64,000 nt of DNA. Source: Prorocentrum cordatum. Its lineage: Eukaryota > Sar > Dinophyceae > Prorocentrales > Prorocentraceae. This document shows positions 30,950-42,142 of the stretch, one piece after another (the stretch's first letter is position 1; each line of letters opens with the position of its first letter). Where the stretch lies: contig CAUYUJ010020170.1 in assembly GCA_963575745.1 (NCBI GenBank), positions 778,513 to 842,512 on the forward strand. Reading direction: 5' to 3'. Both the position numbers and the translations under genes were made by a program. Under the pieces are notes generated by a model. It searched no databases and was not told the DNA's origin. It was given only the letters and a program-made list of their open reading frames with translations.

Positions 30950-31270
30950 GTAGGTCCCCGGAAGCCACCAAGAGGCAAGAGGCTCCAACGAAGCCCCGTG
31001 AGGCGCCCAATATGCCCCCAGGAAGCCCCAAGAGACCCCCAGGGGGCTCCCATGGAACGCCCAAAAGGTCCCCGAACACACCCCAAGAAATCATGTCCCC
31101 AGAAAACCTTCCGGGGACATGGTTCATCATGGGCCCGAGAGTTCCCGGAGGCCCCCAAGGGGCCCCCAGGGAACCTCCAAGAGACCCCCCAACACCCCAA
31201 CAAACCATGTCCCCAGCAAGCCTCCCGGGGACATGGTTCATCATGGGCCCGCGAATTTCCGGAGGCTTCG
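30950..31270 (-). repeat. Minisatellite (CCAAGAGGC orientation) with a duplicated CATGTCCCC hairpin unit
   Basis: CCCAAGAGACCCCC-type units are reverse-oriented relatives of the CTTGGGCC family. Within them a 60-bp segment occurs twice (about 31094-31160 and 31206-31268). Each copy contains CATGTCCCC...GGGGACATG, a perfect 9-bp inverted repeat, followed by GTTCATCATGGGCCCG. A third, decayed copy is near 31590-31640. Confidence 0.8.
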
Positions 31271-31390
31271 AAGCATCATCATGCTACAGGAGAGCTGTCT
31301 GGGAAGTTGATTGGGAACATGACTGACCGCCTTCGCGCGGCCCTCCGCAGATCGTTTCGCACAAAGTTGCCCAAAGTGCCCTCTCGAACC

Positions 31391-31413
31391 AACGACGACG
31401 ACGACGAAACGAC

Positions 31414-31493
<80 letters not shown>
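31391..31493 (+). repeat. (GAC)n microsatellite
   Basis: About 34 ACG/GAC triplets, nearly uninterrupted. Confidence 0.95.
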
Positions 31494-31748
31494 TGCGCGC
31501 CCCAATAGTCGACGACGGCATTACGACGACGACGACGCTACTACGGCGGCGACGGCACGCCCCAACAGGCTCCCCAAGACGCCCCCAAACCCATGCTACC
31601 AGAAAGCCTTCTGGGAACCCGATTCATACGGCCTCCGCCCCCCTACATAACCATTTTCCTCGAAGGCCTTTCGGAATGCAGATTGGCATGCGTGCGCTGT
31701 GGTCCACTACTTCAGTGGAGCAGTGAATTCGTCAAGGCCTGGGGCCTG

Positions 31749-31789
31749 CTAGAACCTGAGCGCGCGCGAAGCGCGCGCGATGGTTCTAG
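31749..31789. other. Long palindrome next to (TA)n
   Basis: CTAGAACC and GGTTCTAG form perfect outer arms around GCGCGCGC-GAA-GCGCGCGC. A TATATATA run starts at 31790. The alternating purine-pyrimidine stem could adopt cruciform or Z-DNA. Confidence 0.85.
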
Positions 31790-31829
31790 TATATATATAT
31801 ATACATATACACACACAGATGTCATGGAG

Positions 31830-32348
31830 GGGAGGGGGAGGGTACCCCTCCTCGAAGGGAAGAGGGCTTTGGAAGAGGAAAGACATCGTTAGACCACCTA
31901 CGCGCGGAGGGTTGGCGGGATTATACCCGACTCGACTTTAACATCTATCATACTATATTCCGCTCTACTCTATTACTGCTCTGCTACATTCCTATTATGT
32001 GTGGCTCTGCTCCAGTCTACCCCGACTATGCTCAACTCTACTCTACGTCTGAGTGTAACGATCATTTGGCAATTCTTTGGACGCCATTGTAATGGCCAAG
32101 AAGCACTTGCAATAGCAGAGGCAGCCATTGCAATAGTTTGAGGCAAAATATGGGGTCGGATTGGTGGGCCAGTTCTCGATGGATTGAGCTACAATTCCGA
32201 CAGGCACGCCTATTTGGAGAAAATTTGATTGCATACGTCCAGCTACAGGGAAACCGACAATGTGGGGCCACAAAGTTCATGAAAGTGGCACGGTGGCAAC
32301 CCCGCTTTCAACAGAGACCACCCGCTAGCCATGTAACCGCTGCACATT
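31830..32348. other. No recognisable gene
   Basis: CTACTCTA-type pyrimidine-rich DNA at 31940-32045, then lower-GC sequence with two CCATTG(C/T)AAT motifs. No coding motif. Confidence 0.5.
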
Positions 32349-32690
32349 TAAATTTGTGATAGCAAATGTAGAGGAAGTCTCAAGCGAAGACCCGATGTTA
32401 GAAAGGAACCTCCCTCAATCCGTGTATCTGTTGCATACTTGAAACGTGTGGTGATAGATATTGAAGATGTCTGAAGGGAGAGCCTAATGGTGAAGACTAA
32501 CCGCCCTCCATCCGCGTGGCTGTCGGAAATGTTCAAGACGAGTATGCGTGGCGCCAAGGCGAGAGAGACCGATGAAATCGATGTACCACAATCCGCGTAA
32601 CTGCTCGAAATTATCGAGTCAAGCGTGCGCGGCGCCAAAGCGACAGCCCCATGCTGAAACATTTGAGACGACGCGCACTCCATTAATGTA
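32349..32690 (-). repeat. Reverse-oriented copies of the 5245-5550 repeat family
   Basis: On the minus strand, CGCGGATGGAGGGCGGT, CTCGCCTTGGCGCCACGCA and related blocks recur about three times, matching the CACGGATGGAGG and TCGCTTTAGCGCC blocks at 5.3 kb. Confidence 0.6.
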
Positions 32691-32814
32691 GTTGGTAGGG
32701 ATTCAGAGGTTCACGACAGTGAAGAGCGAGGAAGCTTCAGGCGAAACGCCCGGACCGCCATCACGACACGCCCAAAGTTGCGATAGAGGGGGGAAATATT
32801 GATGAAGAAAAGGC

Positions 32815-32885
32815 AGGGAGGAGTAGGAGGAGGAGGAGGAGAAGGAGGACGAGGACGAGGACGAGGACGAGGAGGACGACGATGA
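32815..32885 (+). repeat. GGA/GAC microsatellite
   Basis: AGGAGGAGG changing to GAGGACGAGGAC and GACGACGAT. Confidence 0.9.
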
Positions 32886-33735
32886 TTAAAGGTTGGCGGA
32901 ATTCGAGCGGTCTTGGGAGTGTCCCGAGCTGGCAGGGGGTTCCAGGGGATTGTTTGGGAGCCCGAGCGTGCGCCTCAGGGGGTTCTGGGATCCCGAGCGG
33001 GAGGGCCCCGTCTGCGGTCGGCTCCCGCCTTCTCGCTCCTACTCGTCTCTCCCCCCTCGCCTCCACGACCCCTCCTCGCAACCCACGCGACCCAGCCTTG
33101 ATCTCCTCTTTCTCTTGGCGTGATGACGTCGCCTCCTTGGCGGCGCCATCCTGGCGGCGCCTCCTGTGCCACCCTTGCGCCCCCTTGGCAGCGCCTCTTG
33201 TGCCGCCCCTTGCGCGTCCCGCGCGCCAGGGAGGGTCCAGCGCCGATCCAGGAACTCTCCGCGGACCTGCGAAAGCTTACGCTCATGCCGCAATTGTTCC
33301 TTTCATCCCAGGCCCCACCATCATTCAATTGGTGTATACTGCAGCTTGTGCCGTCCATGCTCTTAGCCTGCCGGCTTGTCCCCGCGAGCTTCTCGCGGCC
33401 GTGCTAGGCGTCTCGTTGGGCCCCTTCCGCCTTACGGGCCTTCGCTTCGTTCCGCTCCTCGTGTCCTCGTCGGTCTCTCCTCGCTCCACGGCCCCTGCTT
33501 TCAGGGAGCTGAGGCTTGACGCCATCCAACGTCAAAACAAGGCCTCGACGCGTCGAGTTTCCCCGCTAGCCCACGCAACAAGATGCGCAGGAGAGTTGTA
33601 CTGATCAGGGAAGGGTGGGAGCACGCAGTTGAACAAAGAGGCGGGCAGCCGTCAAACCGAAGATTGGGATCAGCCTGAGCAGGCCCACGAGTCAACCATA
33701 CATGCCTTGGCGGCTCTGTCGATGTGGGAGCATCT
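32886..33735. other. Unassigned DNA with one protein-like open frame
   Basis: Plus frame 32882-33604 is open for 240 codons. Its 3' half is hydrophobic and leucine-rich (TAACAVHALSLPACPRELLA), but I recognise no family or membrane topology with confidence. I leave it uncalled. Confidence 0.3.
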
Positions 33736-33739
33736 TGGG

Positions 33740-33905
33740 TAGTAGGTTTTGGGGGGGCATGTTGGAGGCTTTTGGGGTTCCCTTGGAGGCCTCGAGGGCC
33801 CTCTGGGGCCATTGTGTAGGCGGTCGATCAAAACGGTGGCTGACTCATTACGGCCTCGCAGTCGAAAGCCTAAACGTCGCCTTGGGGGATCCTCTTGGGC
33901 CCCCT
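33740..33905 (+). repeat. CTTGG minisatellite patch
   Basis: GGCTTTTGGGGTTCCCTTGGAGGCCTCGAGGGCC-type degenerate units, same family as 20040-23700. Confidence 0.6.
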
Positions 33906-34660
33906 CCTGCTTCGTAATCCGCGACCCTGGCACCCGAGTGGAAGGCTCCAGACTCCATCATTCTTCCCTCGGCGCGAGGTCGCGGAGCAGGCCGGGCTGG
34001 AGATGCAGTGCCCGCCCCCGCGGTTGTGCGTCGACAACGGGGTCATGGTCGCCTGGGCTGGTGTCGAGAGGCTGAGACTCGGGCTCTACGAGGATCCTTC
34101 TTATGAGCACTCCTCCCTGCCCCTCCCCGCCTCCCCCTCCTCCTCGGAAGAGGGAGAGACCTTGACCCCCAGCCTGATTGATATTGATATTGATTGACTG
34201 GGGCCTTGCATCCAAAGCGAGAACGCAGGCAAGGCTAAAAAGTTCAAGGCGCAGCATCGAACGTAGACCGCAAAAGTGAGAGGAAAAGGAGAGATGATGA
34301 TGAAACGGAACCACTACATGCACGCCGTTGTTTGGGCCATCCTCTGCGCCTACGACTCGACCATCTGGTGGGCGCGCCATGACGAAATCAATCACGGCCC
34401 ACGTTCTCGCCATTTCGGCCTCTTGGGGCTGATTCTGGGCCCCGGGACTTGTCAGCAAGGAACGGTTCGTGTTTACATATATATACGAGGATTCCAGAGG
34501 GTGGGGGTTGAGATCCACGTCGGAGGTCTGAGAAGGTACCCGAAGCAACCACATGCCAGATCTGGGCGCAGGTCTCCTTCGAGATCGGCTTCAGTTGGAC
34601 TAGGCCACGGAGCGGGCTTGCGTCGTCGCAGTGGTGGTGGCGGTGGCCACGTGTAGTATA
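33906..34660. other. No recognisable gene
   Basis: Mixed sequence; a short (GATATT)n run at 34175-34197. No domain recognised. Confidence 0.5.
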
Positions 34661-34662
34661 GG

Positions 34663-34792
34663 TCGCCCGCAGGGGCGCGAAGGTGACCGCGTTTCGTGCG
34701 TTGCGGCCTGTGCCGGAGGGGCGCTCTTCCCCCAGGCGGGAGGCCATTGCGCTTCGCGCAGCACGAAGTGCGAAGTTTGGAGCCTTACGGCA
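34663..34792 (+). repeat. GCGCGAA palindrome repeat element, diverged copy 3
   Basis: GGGGCGCGAAGGTGACCGCG...TTGCGG, then GGCGGGAGGCCATTGCGCTTCGCGCAGCACGAAGTGCGAAGTTTGGAGCC. It follows the order of copies at 1652 and 4556 with decayed stems. Confidence 0.65.
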
Positions 34793-34969
34793 TCCCAGCT
34801 GCCTGCGGCAAGCGCCGCCAATGTGCCAGCGCAGCATCGCAGTGCATGCAGAGTTGTTCTACCGATGTGTCCGAACAGAGTCGGTAGAGCCAAATGTTGG
34901 GGTCGTCTAAGAGGCGGTACTATGTACGGTATTGTAGCATGACGCAGCAGTAACATGCATGGTTGTTGT

Positions 34970-35200
34970 GTCGCGTTTTGGGGGGTAGTGAAGGCCCTTT
35001 TGGGGGCTTCTTAGGGCATCTTCGGAGGTGAGTGGGGCTCTTGGGAACGTCATGGGTGCGATAGGTCTCCCGAGCTCACCCGAATGGGCTCGGTGGGTCG
35101 GTGGGACGATCTGGGCGCCGTGGGACATTCTTGGGGCGGTCTTGGGCCAGTTTTGAAGGCCATTGGGCCTTCTTTGGGCCGTGCCCGGGGCTTTCGTGGC
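34970..35200 (+). repeat. CTTGGGCC minisatellite patch
   Basis: CTTTTGGGGGCTTCTTAGGGCATCTTCGG and TTCTTGGGGCGGTCTTGGGCC units, same family as 20040-23700. Confidence 0.6.
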
Positions 35201-35642
35201 AAATTCTCCCGAGGCCATCCGAAGGCGAAAAGTATCGGAAGCAACAGCTCCAAATTGGTTGTGGCTTTAATGTTTCGGGAACTGTTAGGGCCTCGTTGGA
35301 AATGTGTCGGGGTTTCGGCGGCTCCGAGGGTGGTATTATAGCATTTCGGCGTTTACCAGGGGACATTTGGTAGCATCTGAGGGGCATTGGGTCTTTTATA
35401 GGCTGGTCTGGGAACCGTCTGGTCGTCTTGAAGCTCTCTTGGGGCAACACCGGCGAATGTCAAGGGGATTTTCATAGGAATTCGCTTGCACCCATGGCGC
35501 CGAGGGGAGAGGTCACCCCCAGAGAGCAGTCATAAACATTACCAGAGCTAGCAAGCATTCTAACGCGCCCCAGCGTGCACAAAGCGCGGGGGCGGATGGC
35601 GGGAAGTGCGCTGGACTTTTTTCTTGGGCCCAGAGACACACG

Positions 35643-35648
35643 TATGTC

Positions 35649-35681
<33 letters not shown>

Positions 35682-35700
35682 ATGTATGTATGTATGATGT
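35643..35700 (+). repeat. (TGTC)n then (TATG)n microsatellite
   Basis: Nine or more CTGT units passing into TGTATGTATGTATG. Confidence 0.95.
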
Positions 35701-35759
35701 ATATAGATGTACATATATGTGCATGTTTACGAACATTTCCACGTGTATGTGCATGCATA

Positions 35760-37485
35760 AGTATACATAGCAGGAGGATGAATGAGGGGAGGGCTCCAGG
35801 TGATGGGAGGCGCCGTCGAGGAGCGAGAAACGTTGATTGCTGTTTCACGGTTGGGCTGCTCTTGCGATTTTTCGGGCCTCGTGAAGCCAAGACGGCCGAA
35901 GGAGGCGCCAAGAGGCCGCCATGATGGCCCAAGAGGACCTCGGGCGGCACCCAAGACGATGGCGTCCCGCCCGAAGCAAGTCTGGACATGGGCTGCACAG
36001 GCCTCTCCCGTTATTTTCCTGATCAGTTTTCATAGAGGTGCCTCCTGTGAGTCAAGATGCGGAAATAAAGACCATTTTGGCTTCAGGGGGGCTCTGGTTT
36101 TCGGGCTGTTCCTTAGGCCCAGGTCGGGGAGCCGAATCGTGGTCGAGGCTCGGCCTGGCAAGAAGATCCCTTTCGTTCTTCATTCAGCGTTCCTCCTGGC
36201 GCGGTCGGCCCGAGGCATAAGATCGAGGTCGGTTCGGGGAGGGCACCATGGTGTTCTTCGTATTCGTTGTATGTTCTTGTGCGTCCTGGGGAAGGGTACC
36301 ATGAAGGATGGTTCGTCTGTCCCTGTGGAGGGTCTCATGTTCTTGAAGGATGTTCTTCTGTCTCTGGTCCAGCTGTAGTACGACGACCGTGCACGTGATC
36401 TTGATGATATTGAACGTACTCGCGCAGCTTTCCTATTTCATGCGCGATCCGTGCCTGACCTTTCCCTCCGGAGGAGCCTCCCTCCGTGGACGGGGTGGAC
36501 AACGCCGTCGAGATCCGGCCGCGGTGGCCCCTGGGAGACCGGGACCCCCGCAGCCAGCCGAAGAAGCAGCCTTCGCAGAAGGTCGGGCATTCGCCAACGA
36601 GGGGGCAGCAAACGGGAGCGGAGGGAAACGTGTCTTTGGGACCCGCGACGGCAGTTCAGCGGCCATCTGGGGCCCCTTTACGATGGGTTCGCGTCGCGTC
36701 GACTGGCGGCGACCCGCCGCCGATGTTCAAAGTTGATCCCCGCCAGCGACCCAGAAGCGGTCAATGTCGAACGATGTGACGTCTCGGAAGCGGCCGATCG
36801 TTCGAGGTTGAACAATGTTGAACGATGCCCGCGGTGTCAGGAACCAACCCCGAACTCGGCACGACACGAACTTGCCGCAGGGCCCCTCGATCCCCCCACC
36901 CTGGGTGGATTGCCGCCCCCCGCCACCGAGCGCCCGAAAGGCCTTGAAGGGCGGCAAGAAGCGGCCCGCGTCCGAGGGCGGGGAGCCGCCGCCGAAGAAG
37001 GCCGGCGCCGCAGGCAACGCTGCCGTGGCGGAAGGCGCCTGACCGCCCTCCGTGAGCCAGCGTCGGGTGCACGTGAGGGTGGACCTTCATGGGAGCTTCA
37101 GAGGGTCCCAAACTTCTTTGCGGTTTGGGGGATCTCGTCTGGATGTAGTCGTATTTGGTCGACATTCGGACGAAAGGGTGCAGAAGGTGGTCGAAATCGG
37201 GACGAAATCCCGTCGAAATCATGTTTATGGTAGGGCCGCGGAGGTCACAGAGGTTCCCATCAAGGCTCACCCAAGGTGCACGTGAGGGTGGCCTTTCGCT
37301 GGAGTGAACTCGAGTGCTCAGCTTCGGCAGAGCCGAGGTGGTTAGAGGTTTTCGGATGCGATCGTCGGTTCTCGGTAGTTTTCCATGTCCGGCACGCGTT
37401 CCAGTTGCTGCGCCTTGGCGAGGGCGTTCCGGGGTGCCTGGATCTTCCCGAACGGCCGCCGGAGGGCCAAGTTATAGTCGGACAG
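35760..37485. other. No recognisable gene
   Basis: Mixed GC-rich sequence. Open frames of up to 260 codons (36451-37233) carry no motif I recognise. A short CCAAGAGG patch lies at about 35920. Confidence 0.5.
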
Positions 37486-37491
37486 GACTAG

Positions 37492-37615
37492 GACGAGGAT
37501 GAATTCGGTCCAGAGCGTCCCAGAACGCTCTGAGAAGGCCGCGGCGCCCGAGACATTCTCCAGAGCCGCGGGATCTCAGGGATTCGACTTATCCTTACCC
37601 GAATTGATCCTCGTC
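37492..37615. repeat. Inverted repeat, 17-bp arms
   Basis: GACGAGGATGAATTCGG (37492-37508) and CCGAATTGATCCTCGTC (37599-37615) are reverse complements at 16/17. Inside, CAGAGCGT...ACGCTCTG forms a second 8-bp stem. Confidence 0.7.
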
Positions 37616-37774
37616 CTGGCCTCGTCTTATATGGCCCGGCCCAGAAGCCAGGCGGCTTGTCGCCAGAGCGAGCTCTGGTGGTCAGCTTTGGGGCGGCGGC
37701 AAGCCGCGCACCAGAGGTGACTCTTCATCATCGTCGGAGCCATCCCCGCACCCACCACAGGGCTCGTTTCGACT

Positions 37775-37985
37775 CCTCCGATTCGGTTTGATTTGATTTC
37801 GATGGCTTCCGATTTCGATTCGATTCGACTTAGGATTCCGATCTGGTTTCCGATTTCTCAGTGGAGGCCTATTGGCCTGCCGGTTTCCGCCGACTCGACT
37901 TCTCCCGACTCGGTTGCCGATTCTTGCCGATCCGATGAGTTTCGATCGCCGATCCAATTTATCGATTCGATTCTGGGCTCTCTTG
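37775..37985 (+). repeat. Degenerate CGATT(T/C) repeat
   Basis: Many GATTCGATT, GATTTCGAT and CCGACTCG motifs in a lower-GC stretch; period 5-10 nt, degenerate. Confidence 0.6.
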
Positions 37986-38025
37986 CCAGGGCAGCATAAC
38001 GTGGCTCTCCCAGCGTACCCCTTCG

Positions 38026-38077
38026 AGGTGGGGATGGGTGCTCCGAAACCCAAAGGAGACGGCACCCATCCCCACCT
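38026..38077. other. Perfect 16-bp stem-loop
   Basis: AGGTGGGGATGGGTGC (38026-38041) and GCACCCATCCCCACCT (38062-38077) are exact reverse complements with a 20-nt loop. No adjacent ORF or T-run, so not an evident terminator. Confidence 0.9.
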
Positions 38078-38564
38078 GGGGCGGGTAGATTGCAAAGCGG
38101 GGCCAAGGTTTCCCTGGTGGGGGTGGGAATGGTTTTCTTCGTCCAGAACTCTTGCTTAGGGCCACTCGTGCGTGTGGGAGGAGAGCCGCACACGTAGGCA
38201 ATTCTGTTGGGAGTCATTTCGGAAGTGCTTTCCAGAGAAAGCGGCTGCCCGGACTCCTGTCTCATAGTGTGAGTATCAGCTTTCACTTCCCGGGGCTCGC
38301 CGTCGCCGGTCACGGGCGTGCTAAGCGCGGGCGCTTAGAAAGCGGTGGCTCTGATCGTGCATCCGCCGTGGCGTTTCTCTTTCCCTATCTTCCATGGTTT
38401 CCTCCTGCTCTCGCCTTCCCCTTTGTTTCCTCCCTTCTCCCGCCTCTTCTCGCCCCCTCCCTCTTCCGCTCTCATCGTCCCTCCCTCATCTTTCCTCACT
38501 CGTGGGAGCGTCCCCGATCATTGTTATCACCATCCGCGACTTTCTGTACAGATAACCTTCTATA

Positions 38565-39115
38565 CATATATAAACATATTGCATATATATATGCATACAT
38601 ACATACACACATACTTACGCACATACAGACATCCATACCTACACACATACATGCATATAGACATACATACATACATACATACATACATACATGATTGCAT
38701 GCATACGTTCGTTCATACATATATGCATACATACATACAGAGATACATACATACATATAGTCATACATGCATAAAGACATACGTGCATACATACATGCAC
38801 ACATGCACACATACGTACCAACATACATACATACATACATACATACATACATACATACAAACAAACAAACATACATACGCACGTATGTACGTACGTACGT
38901 GCGCATGTGCGTACAAACGTGCGTACGTGTGTACACACCTGCACACATGCATACATACACATATGCATGCATACACACATAATAGGCGCTCATACACATA
39001 CATGCATGCATGCATACATACACATGCATGTGTACACATGCACGCAGGCCTGTCTGCCTGTCTGCTTGCCTACATACATACATACATGCATGTATGCATG
39101 CATGCATGGTCATGA
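38565..39115 (+). repeat. (CATA)n tetranucleotide array
   Basis: About 550 nt of ATAC/CATA with GCAT, GTAC and ACAC variants. It yields long Tyr-Ile-His-Thr frames on plus and Cys-Met-Tyr-Val frames on minus, none of them real genes. Confidence 0.95.
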
Positions 39116-39199
39116 ACTGAAGCCGCGGTAATTCAATTGTGTAGAGTTCATAGGCGAGTAGAGCTCAGAGGCGGTGAACTGAAATCGCGCGTCTGTTTT

Positions 39200-40250
39200 T
39201 GGACGTTTCGCTCAGGGTTTTCTCAACATTCTGAAAATCGGGCGCATCCCTCGGGCAGATCGCGACATCACGGTACTGCTTGCTGCCTTTGCATGCACGT
39301 CGGAGGCCATGAAACAATTCGCGGCCTAGAAGGCCTGCGCAGATCTCTACCTGCGTCGTATCGCACCCTCTCGTCAGAAACACGTCCAAGTCCTCGGCCT
39401 TCCTGATGGCGGCCAGCGCGCAGAGCTGCGCGACCTTCACGTCGTCCCTCTGGGCGAGCCCCTCCTGAATCTCGTGCAGAAGCTGCTTGTGGTCCTGGTG
39501 CTGCTGTGCCCGGCCGGCCTGGAGCGCCTGGGTGCAAGCCTGCACCGCGGAGGGATCGTCGGCCGCTCCCAGTGCTCCCCGGCGATCCGGCTGCCCAGGG
39601 ATCTGGACCAGCCCGGAGTCTGCGTAGCTGCTTCGGTTGACGAAGAGGCTAGCGTCGACGTTGGTGACACTGGGGAGCATGCCTGGGGCCGACCTCGACA
39701 CTCCGAACCGCATGCCGCATGCCCATGGGGGGGGGGGCGAGGCCGGCAGGTCGGTCCGCCGGCAGCGCCGGTGGGGCGGGTGCCGGCGGAGCCACCAGCG
39801 AGGGCACGCCCGCCAGACGCGTGCCTTCCGCGGACTGCGGGGCTGGCGGCCACAGCTCCAGTTGCAGCAAGCCGGCGGCGGCCGGGCGCAGGGCCGGCAC
39901 TGTGGCCTGCTGGGGCCGCCTGCATCTTGGATAACTGCTCCCGCCGCTGGTCGGCATGCATGGAGCGCGCGCGCGCCTGTCCGCTTCGGCGAGTTACCCG
40001 CCAATTAGGTCGCATAGCGCGCGAAGCGCTCCAGAACGGTACTGACCTCTTCGTCGAAACCCGAGGCGACGCATTGCAGGGCATCGGCCTCGTCGGACCC
40101 GCTGCAAGTGGCCTCTCCTCAAGTAGGCGCTGAGCACGGCCTCCCCATGGGCGGGGTCGTCGGCGTCGGAATCTGGACCTTGGCCGTCGTCTCGTTCAGG
40201 GTCGGCGGTCCGTACGCAGGGGCGCCTGCGACTGCGAGCGACCACTGCCG
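39200..40250 (-). pseudogene. Decayed minus-strand coding region, gag-like in style
   Basis: On the minus strand one frame reads an acidic stretch (SGSDEADALQCVASGFDEEV) to about 40008, then TAA, then continues open to 39165. The later part is convincingly protein-like: helical, charged blocks such as HEIQEGLAQRDDVKVAQLC, AAIRKAEDLDVFLTRGCD and GLLGRELFHGLRRA. Further upstream the protein-like signal switches to another minus frame (40245-39994, with DPAHGEAVLSAYLRR), implying a frameshift near 40110. I do not recognise a catalytic domain. An N-terminal gag-like or RNA-binding ORF of a retroelement is possible, as is a decayed host gene. Confidence 0.45.
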
Positions 40251-40254
40251 CTGG

Positions 40255-40750
40255 CCTGGCTGCCCTTGGAGGGCGCGCGAGGCGAGCCGCTGCGGCCCAA
40301 CCGCTTCCAGTGGGTGTCGAGGCCCTTCATGGTCGCGTCGAGCTCTCCATTCTCCCCAACCGCGGCATGTCCCCGGTAGCGGAAGCAGAGCCCGCGGGAT
40401 GCCACATGATGGTGTTGCCGCGGGTGCGAATGAGCTGCCTCTGCCACGGCTTGAGAGAACGATGCTTAGCCCCAATCGGGCGCCCCTGCCAGGCTGCAGC
40501 TTCTCCCACACGAGCTGAGGCAATACTGAGCCGACCACGGCTATCCCCATCTCGCGTGCCACGGCAGGTGGATGGTAGAGGAGCTCTTCAAGGAAGCCTT
40601 GCGGCAGGCGACCCGTGTCGCTAAGCGTGGGATGCTGCGAAGTCGAGGCTGGGAGTGGGCCCTGGACCTTGATTTTGGCAAGGCCGGCTTGAGGAACGCC
40701 TTCATTGCCGCTTCAATGTCCTTGGGCGGGGCAGGACTGTCCTGCAAATG
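40255..40750 (-). other. Possible upstream part of the minus-strand decayed ORF
   Basis: Minus frames 40747-40541 and 40562-40119 are partly protein-like (DIEAAMKAFLKPALPKSRS, VVGSVLPQLVWEKLQPG). They could be the 5' continuation of the region at 39200-40250, in shifted frames. Not assignable. Confidence 0.3.
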
Positions 40751-41004
40751 TCGGCGAAAGTCCTACCTAGTGACCTAGTGGAAGGCAAAGAGAACAACCT
40801 TACCAAATATCGTCGCAATCGTATTCAGCATCGGAATTGGCGCACCTTTTGGACGGAGGCGAGCCGGAAGGCACATGGGTCGACGGAAACAGAGAAGCGG
40901 AGGTTGTACTCAATCTTGCGAAAAAAAATATGTTTCTCGTTACGCAAATTATTATTCAAAAGATTTGACGACTTTACCGCACATGCAACCGAAGTAGGAT
41001 GGCC

Positions 41005-41270
41005 GCAACATCATGGTACATATTATTGTTCTCAATTTCCGTTTTGTTCTGCAGTCGTCCGCTTGCGTTTTGTGTATTTGCCCGTGGTTGGTTTTTCCTA
41101 TAATGTACCATCGCAGAATAACGATACAGTGCCATACGGATGTTCATATGATTTTTGAGGGGGGGCGCCTCAAATATATGCGACCGGCAGCGCAACGAGA
41201 GTGAGGTGAGACAGTAAGCCGGTTAAGCAAGCCGAAAGGAAGAGGACGATTTGGAGAGGGAGGAGCAGGA
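41005..41270 (+). repeat. Left arm of a large inverted repeat (partner 46955-47255)
   Basis: Blocks CATCATGGTACATATT, GTTCTGCAGTCGTCCGC, CGTGGTTG, TTCATATGATTTTTG, GCGACCGGCAGCGCAACGAGAG and GCCGGTTAAGCAAGCCGAAAGG recur in reverse complement at 46955-47255, in mirrored order. Identity is high but with indels. The arms are about 5.7 kb apart and point toward each other. Confidence 0.8.
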
Positions 41271-41711
41271 GGAGGAGGGGGAAAAGGAGGAGGAACATGA
41301 GGACGGACTGTGCGATTAGTTAATCTCGTCCACCGGGCCACAGGGCAAACGACCCTCATTGGGTGAAACCGGTATGATATCCCGCGCTTGTGTGAACATC
41401 TGTTTCGAGGACGAAGGCCATCGTTAAGCACGACATTTCGGATCACATGAAAATTCATGGGAGGCCGGCCTTTAAAAACTCGTCCGCATAAGGGAGAATT
41501 TGGGAATGTCTTTTCTTTACAAAATCGCTAGTATTGCCAAAAATTCGTCGTGACCTTCCGCTGCCAACGGTCGTGCGCAACATATCCGTTAAGAACCAGA
41601 AGTATGATTACATCAACACCTACAATATTTATCTCACCCTCCATGTTCGACCGCAAAATTGGGACATATAGTGATAAAGCGTACAATTACTTGCAACGCT
41701 CATTGCGGCAC

Positions 41712-41756
41712 CCGTATGATACATACATACATACATACACACACATATATATAGGG
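41712..41756 (+). repeat. (CATA)n/(TATA) microsatellite
   Basis: ATACATACATACATACACACACATATATATA. Confidence 0.9.
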
Positions 41757-42049
41757 TAAGATCGAAATGGAACGGAGAGCCCCCCTACCGGGAAATCGGT
41801 TTCGGTTTCCTGTTCGTGCGTGCCGTGCGGGCGAGGCGAAGTTGCGTAGGCGGGCGAGAAAAAGTCTCTTGTGACGGAGGCGCGGCCGGACCAAATGACT
41901 CCAGGGCCTGCGGTGTCCCGCCCATGTCCCGGTGGTGTCCCGTGTGGTTGCGGCGCGGTCGGCCCAAATGACTCCTTTCTGGGCGGCTGAAGGCCCATGG
42001 TGCCCCGCCGATGTCTTGCGGTGTCCCGCCAGTGTCCTGCGGTGTCCCG

Positions 42050-42102
42050 CGAGGATGATGATGATGAGATGAGGATGATGATGATGATGATAATGATAAT
42101 GA

Positions 42103-42142
<40 letters not shown>

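Noticed and set aside
32882-33604. 240-codon plus ORF with a leucine-rich 3' half
   Set aside because: Some protein-like stretches, but no recognisable domain or membrane pattern; left as unassigned.
36060-36082. Second spliced-leader-like match (CCATTTTGGCT)
   Set aside because: Only 13 of 21 positions match, and the upstream half of the leader is absent.
36451-37233. 260-codon plus ORF
   Set aside because: No motif, Arg/Pro-rich composition typical of non-coding GC-rich DNA, and comparable frames open on the other strand.
38026-38077. Hairpin as a bacterial-type rho-independent terminator
   Set aside because: No T-run follows, no upstream gene, and the window is eukaryotic in character.
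38345-39115. 256-codon ORF rich in Tyr-Ile-His-Thr and the opposite Cys-Tyr-Val frame
   Set aside because: Direct translation of the CATA tetranucleotide array.
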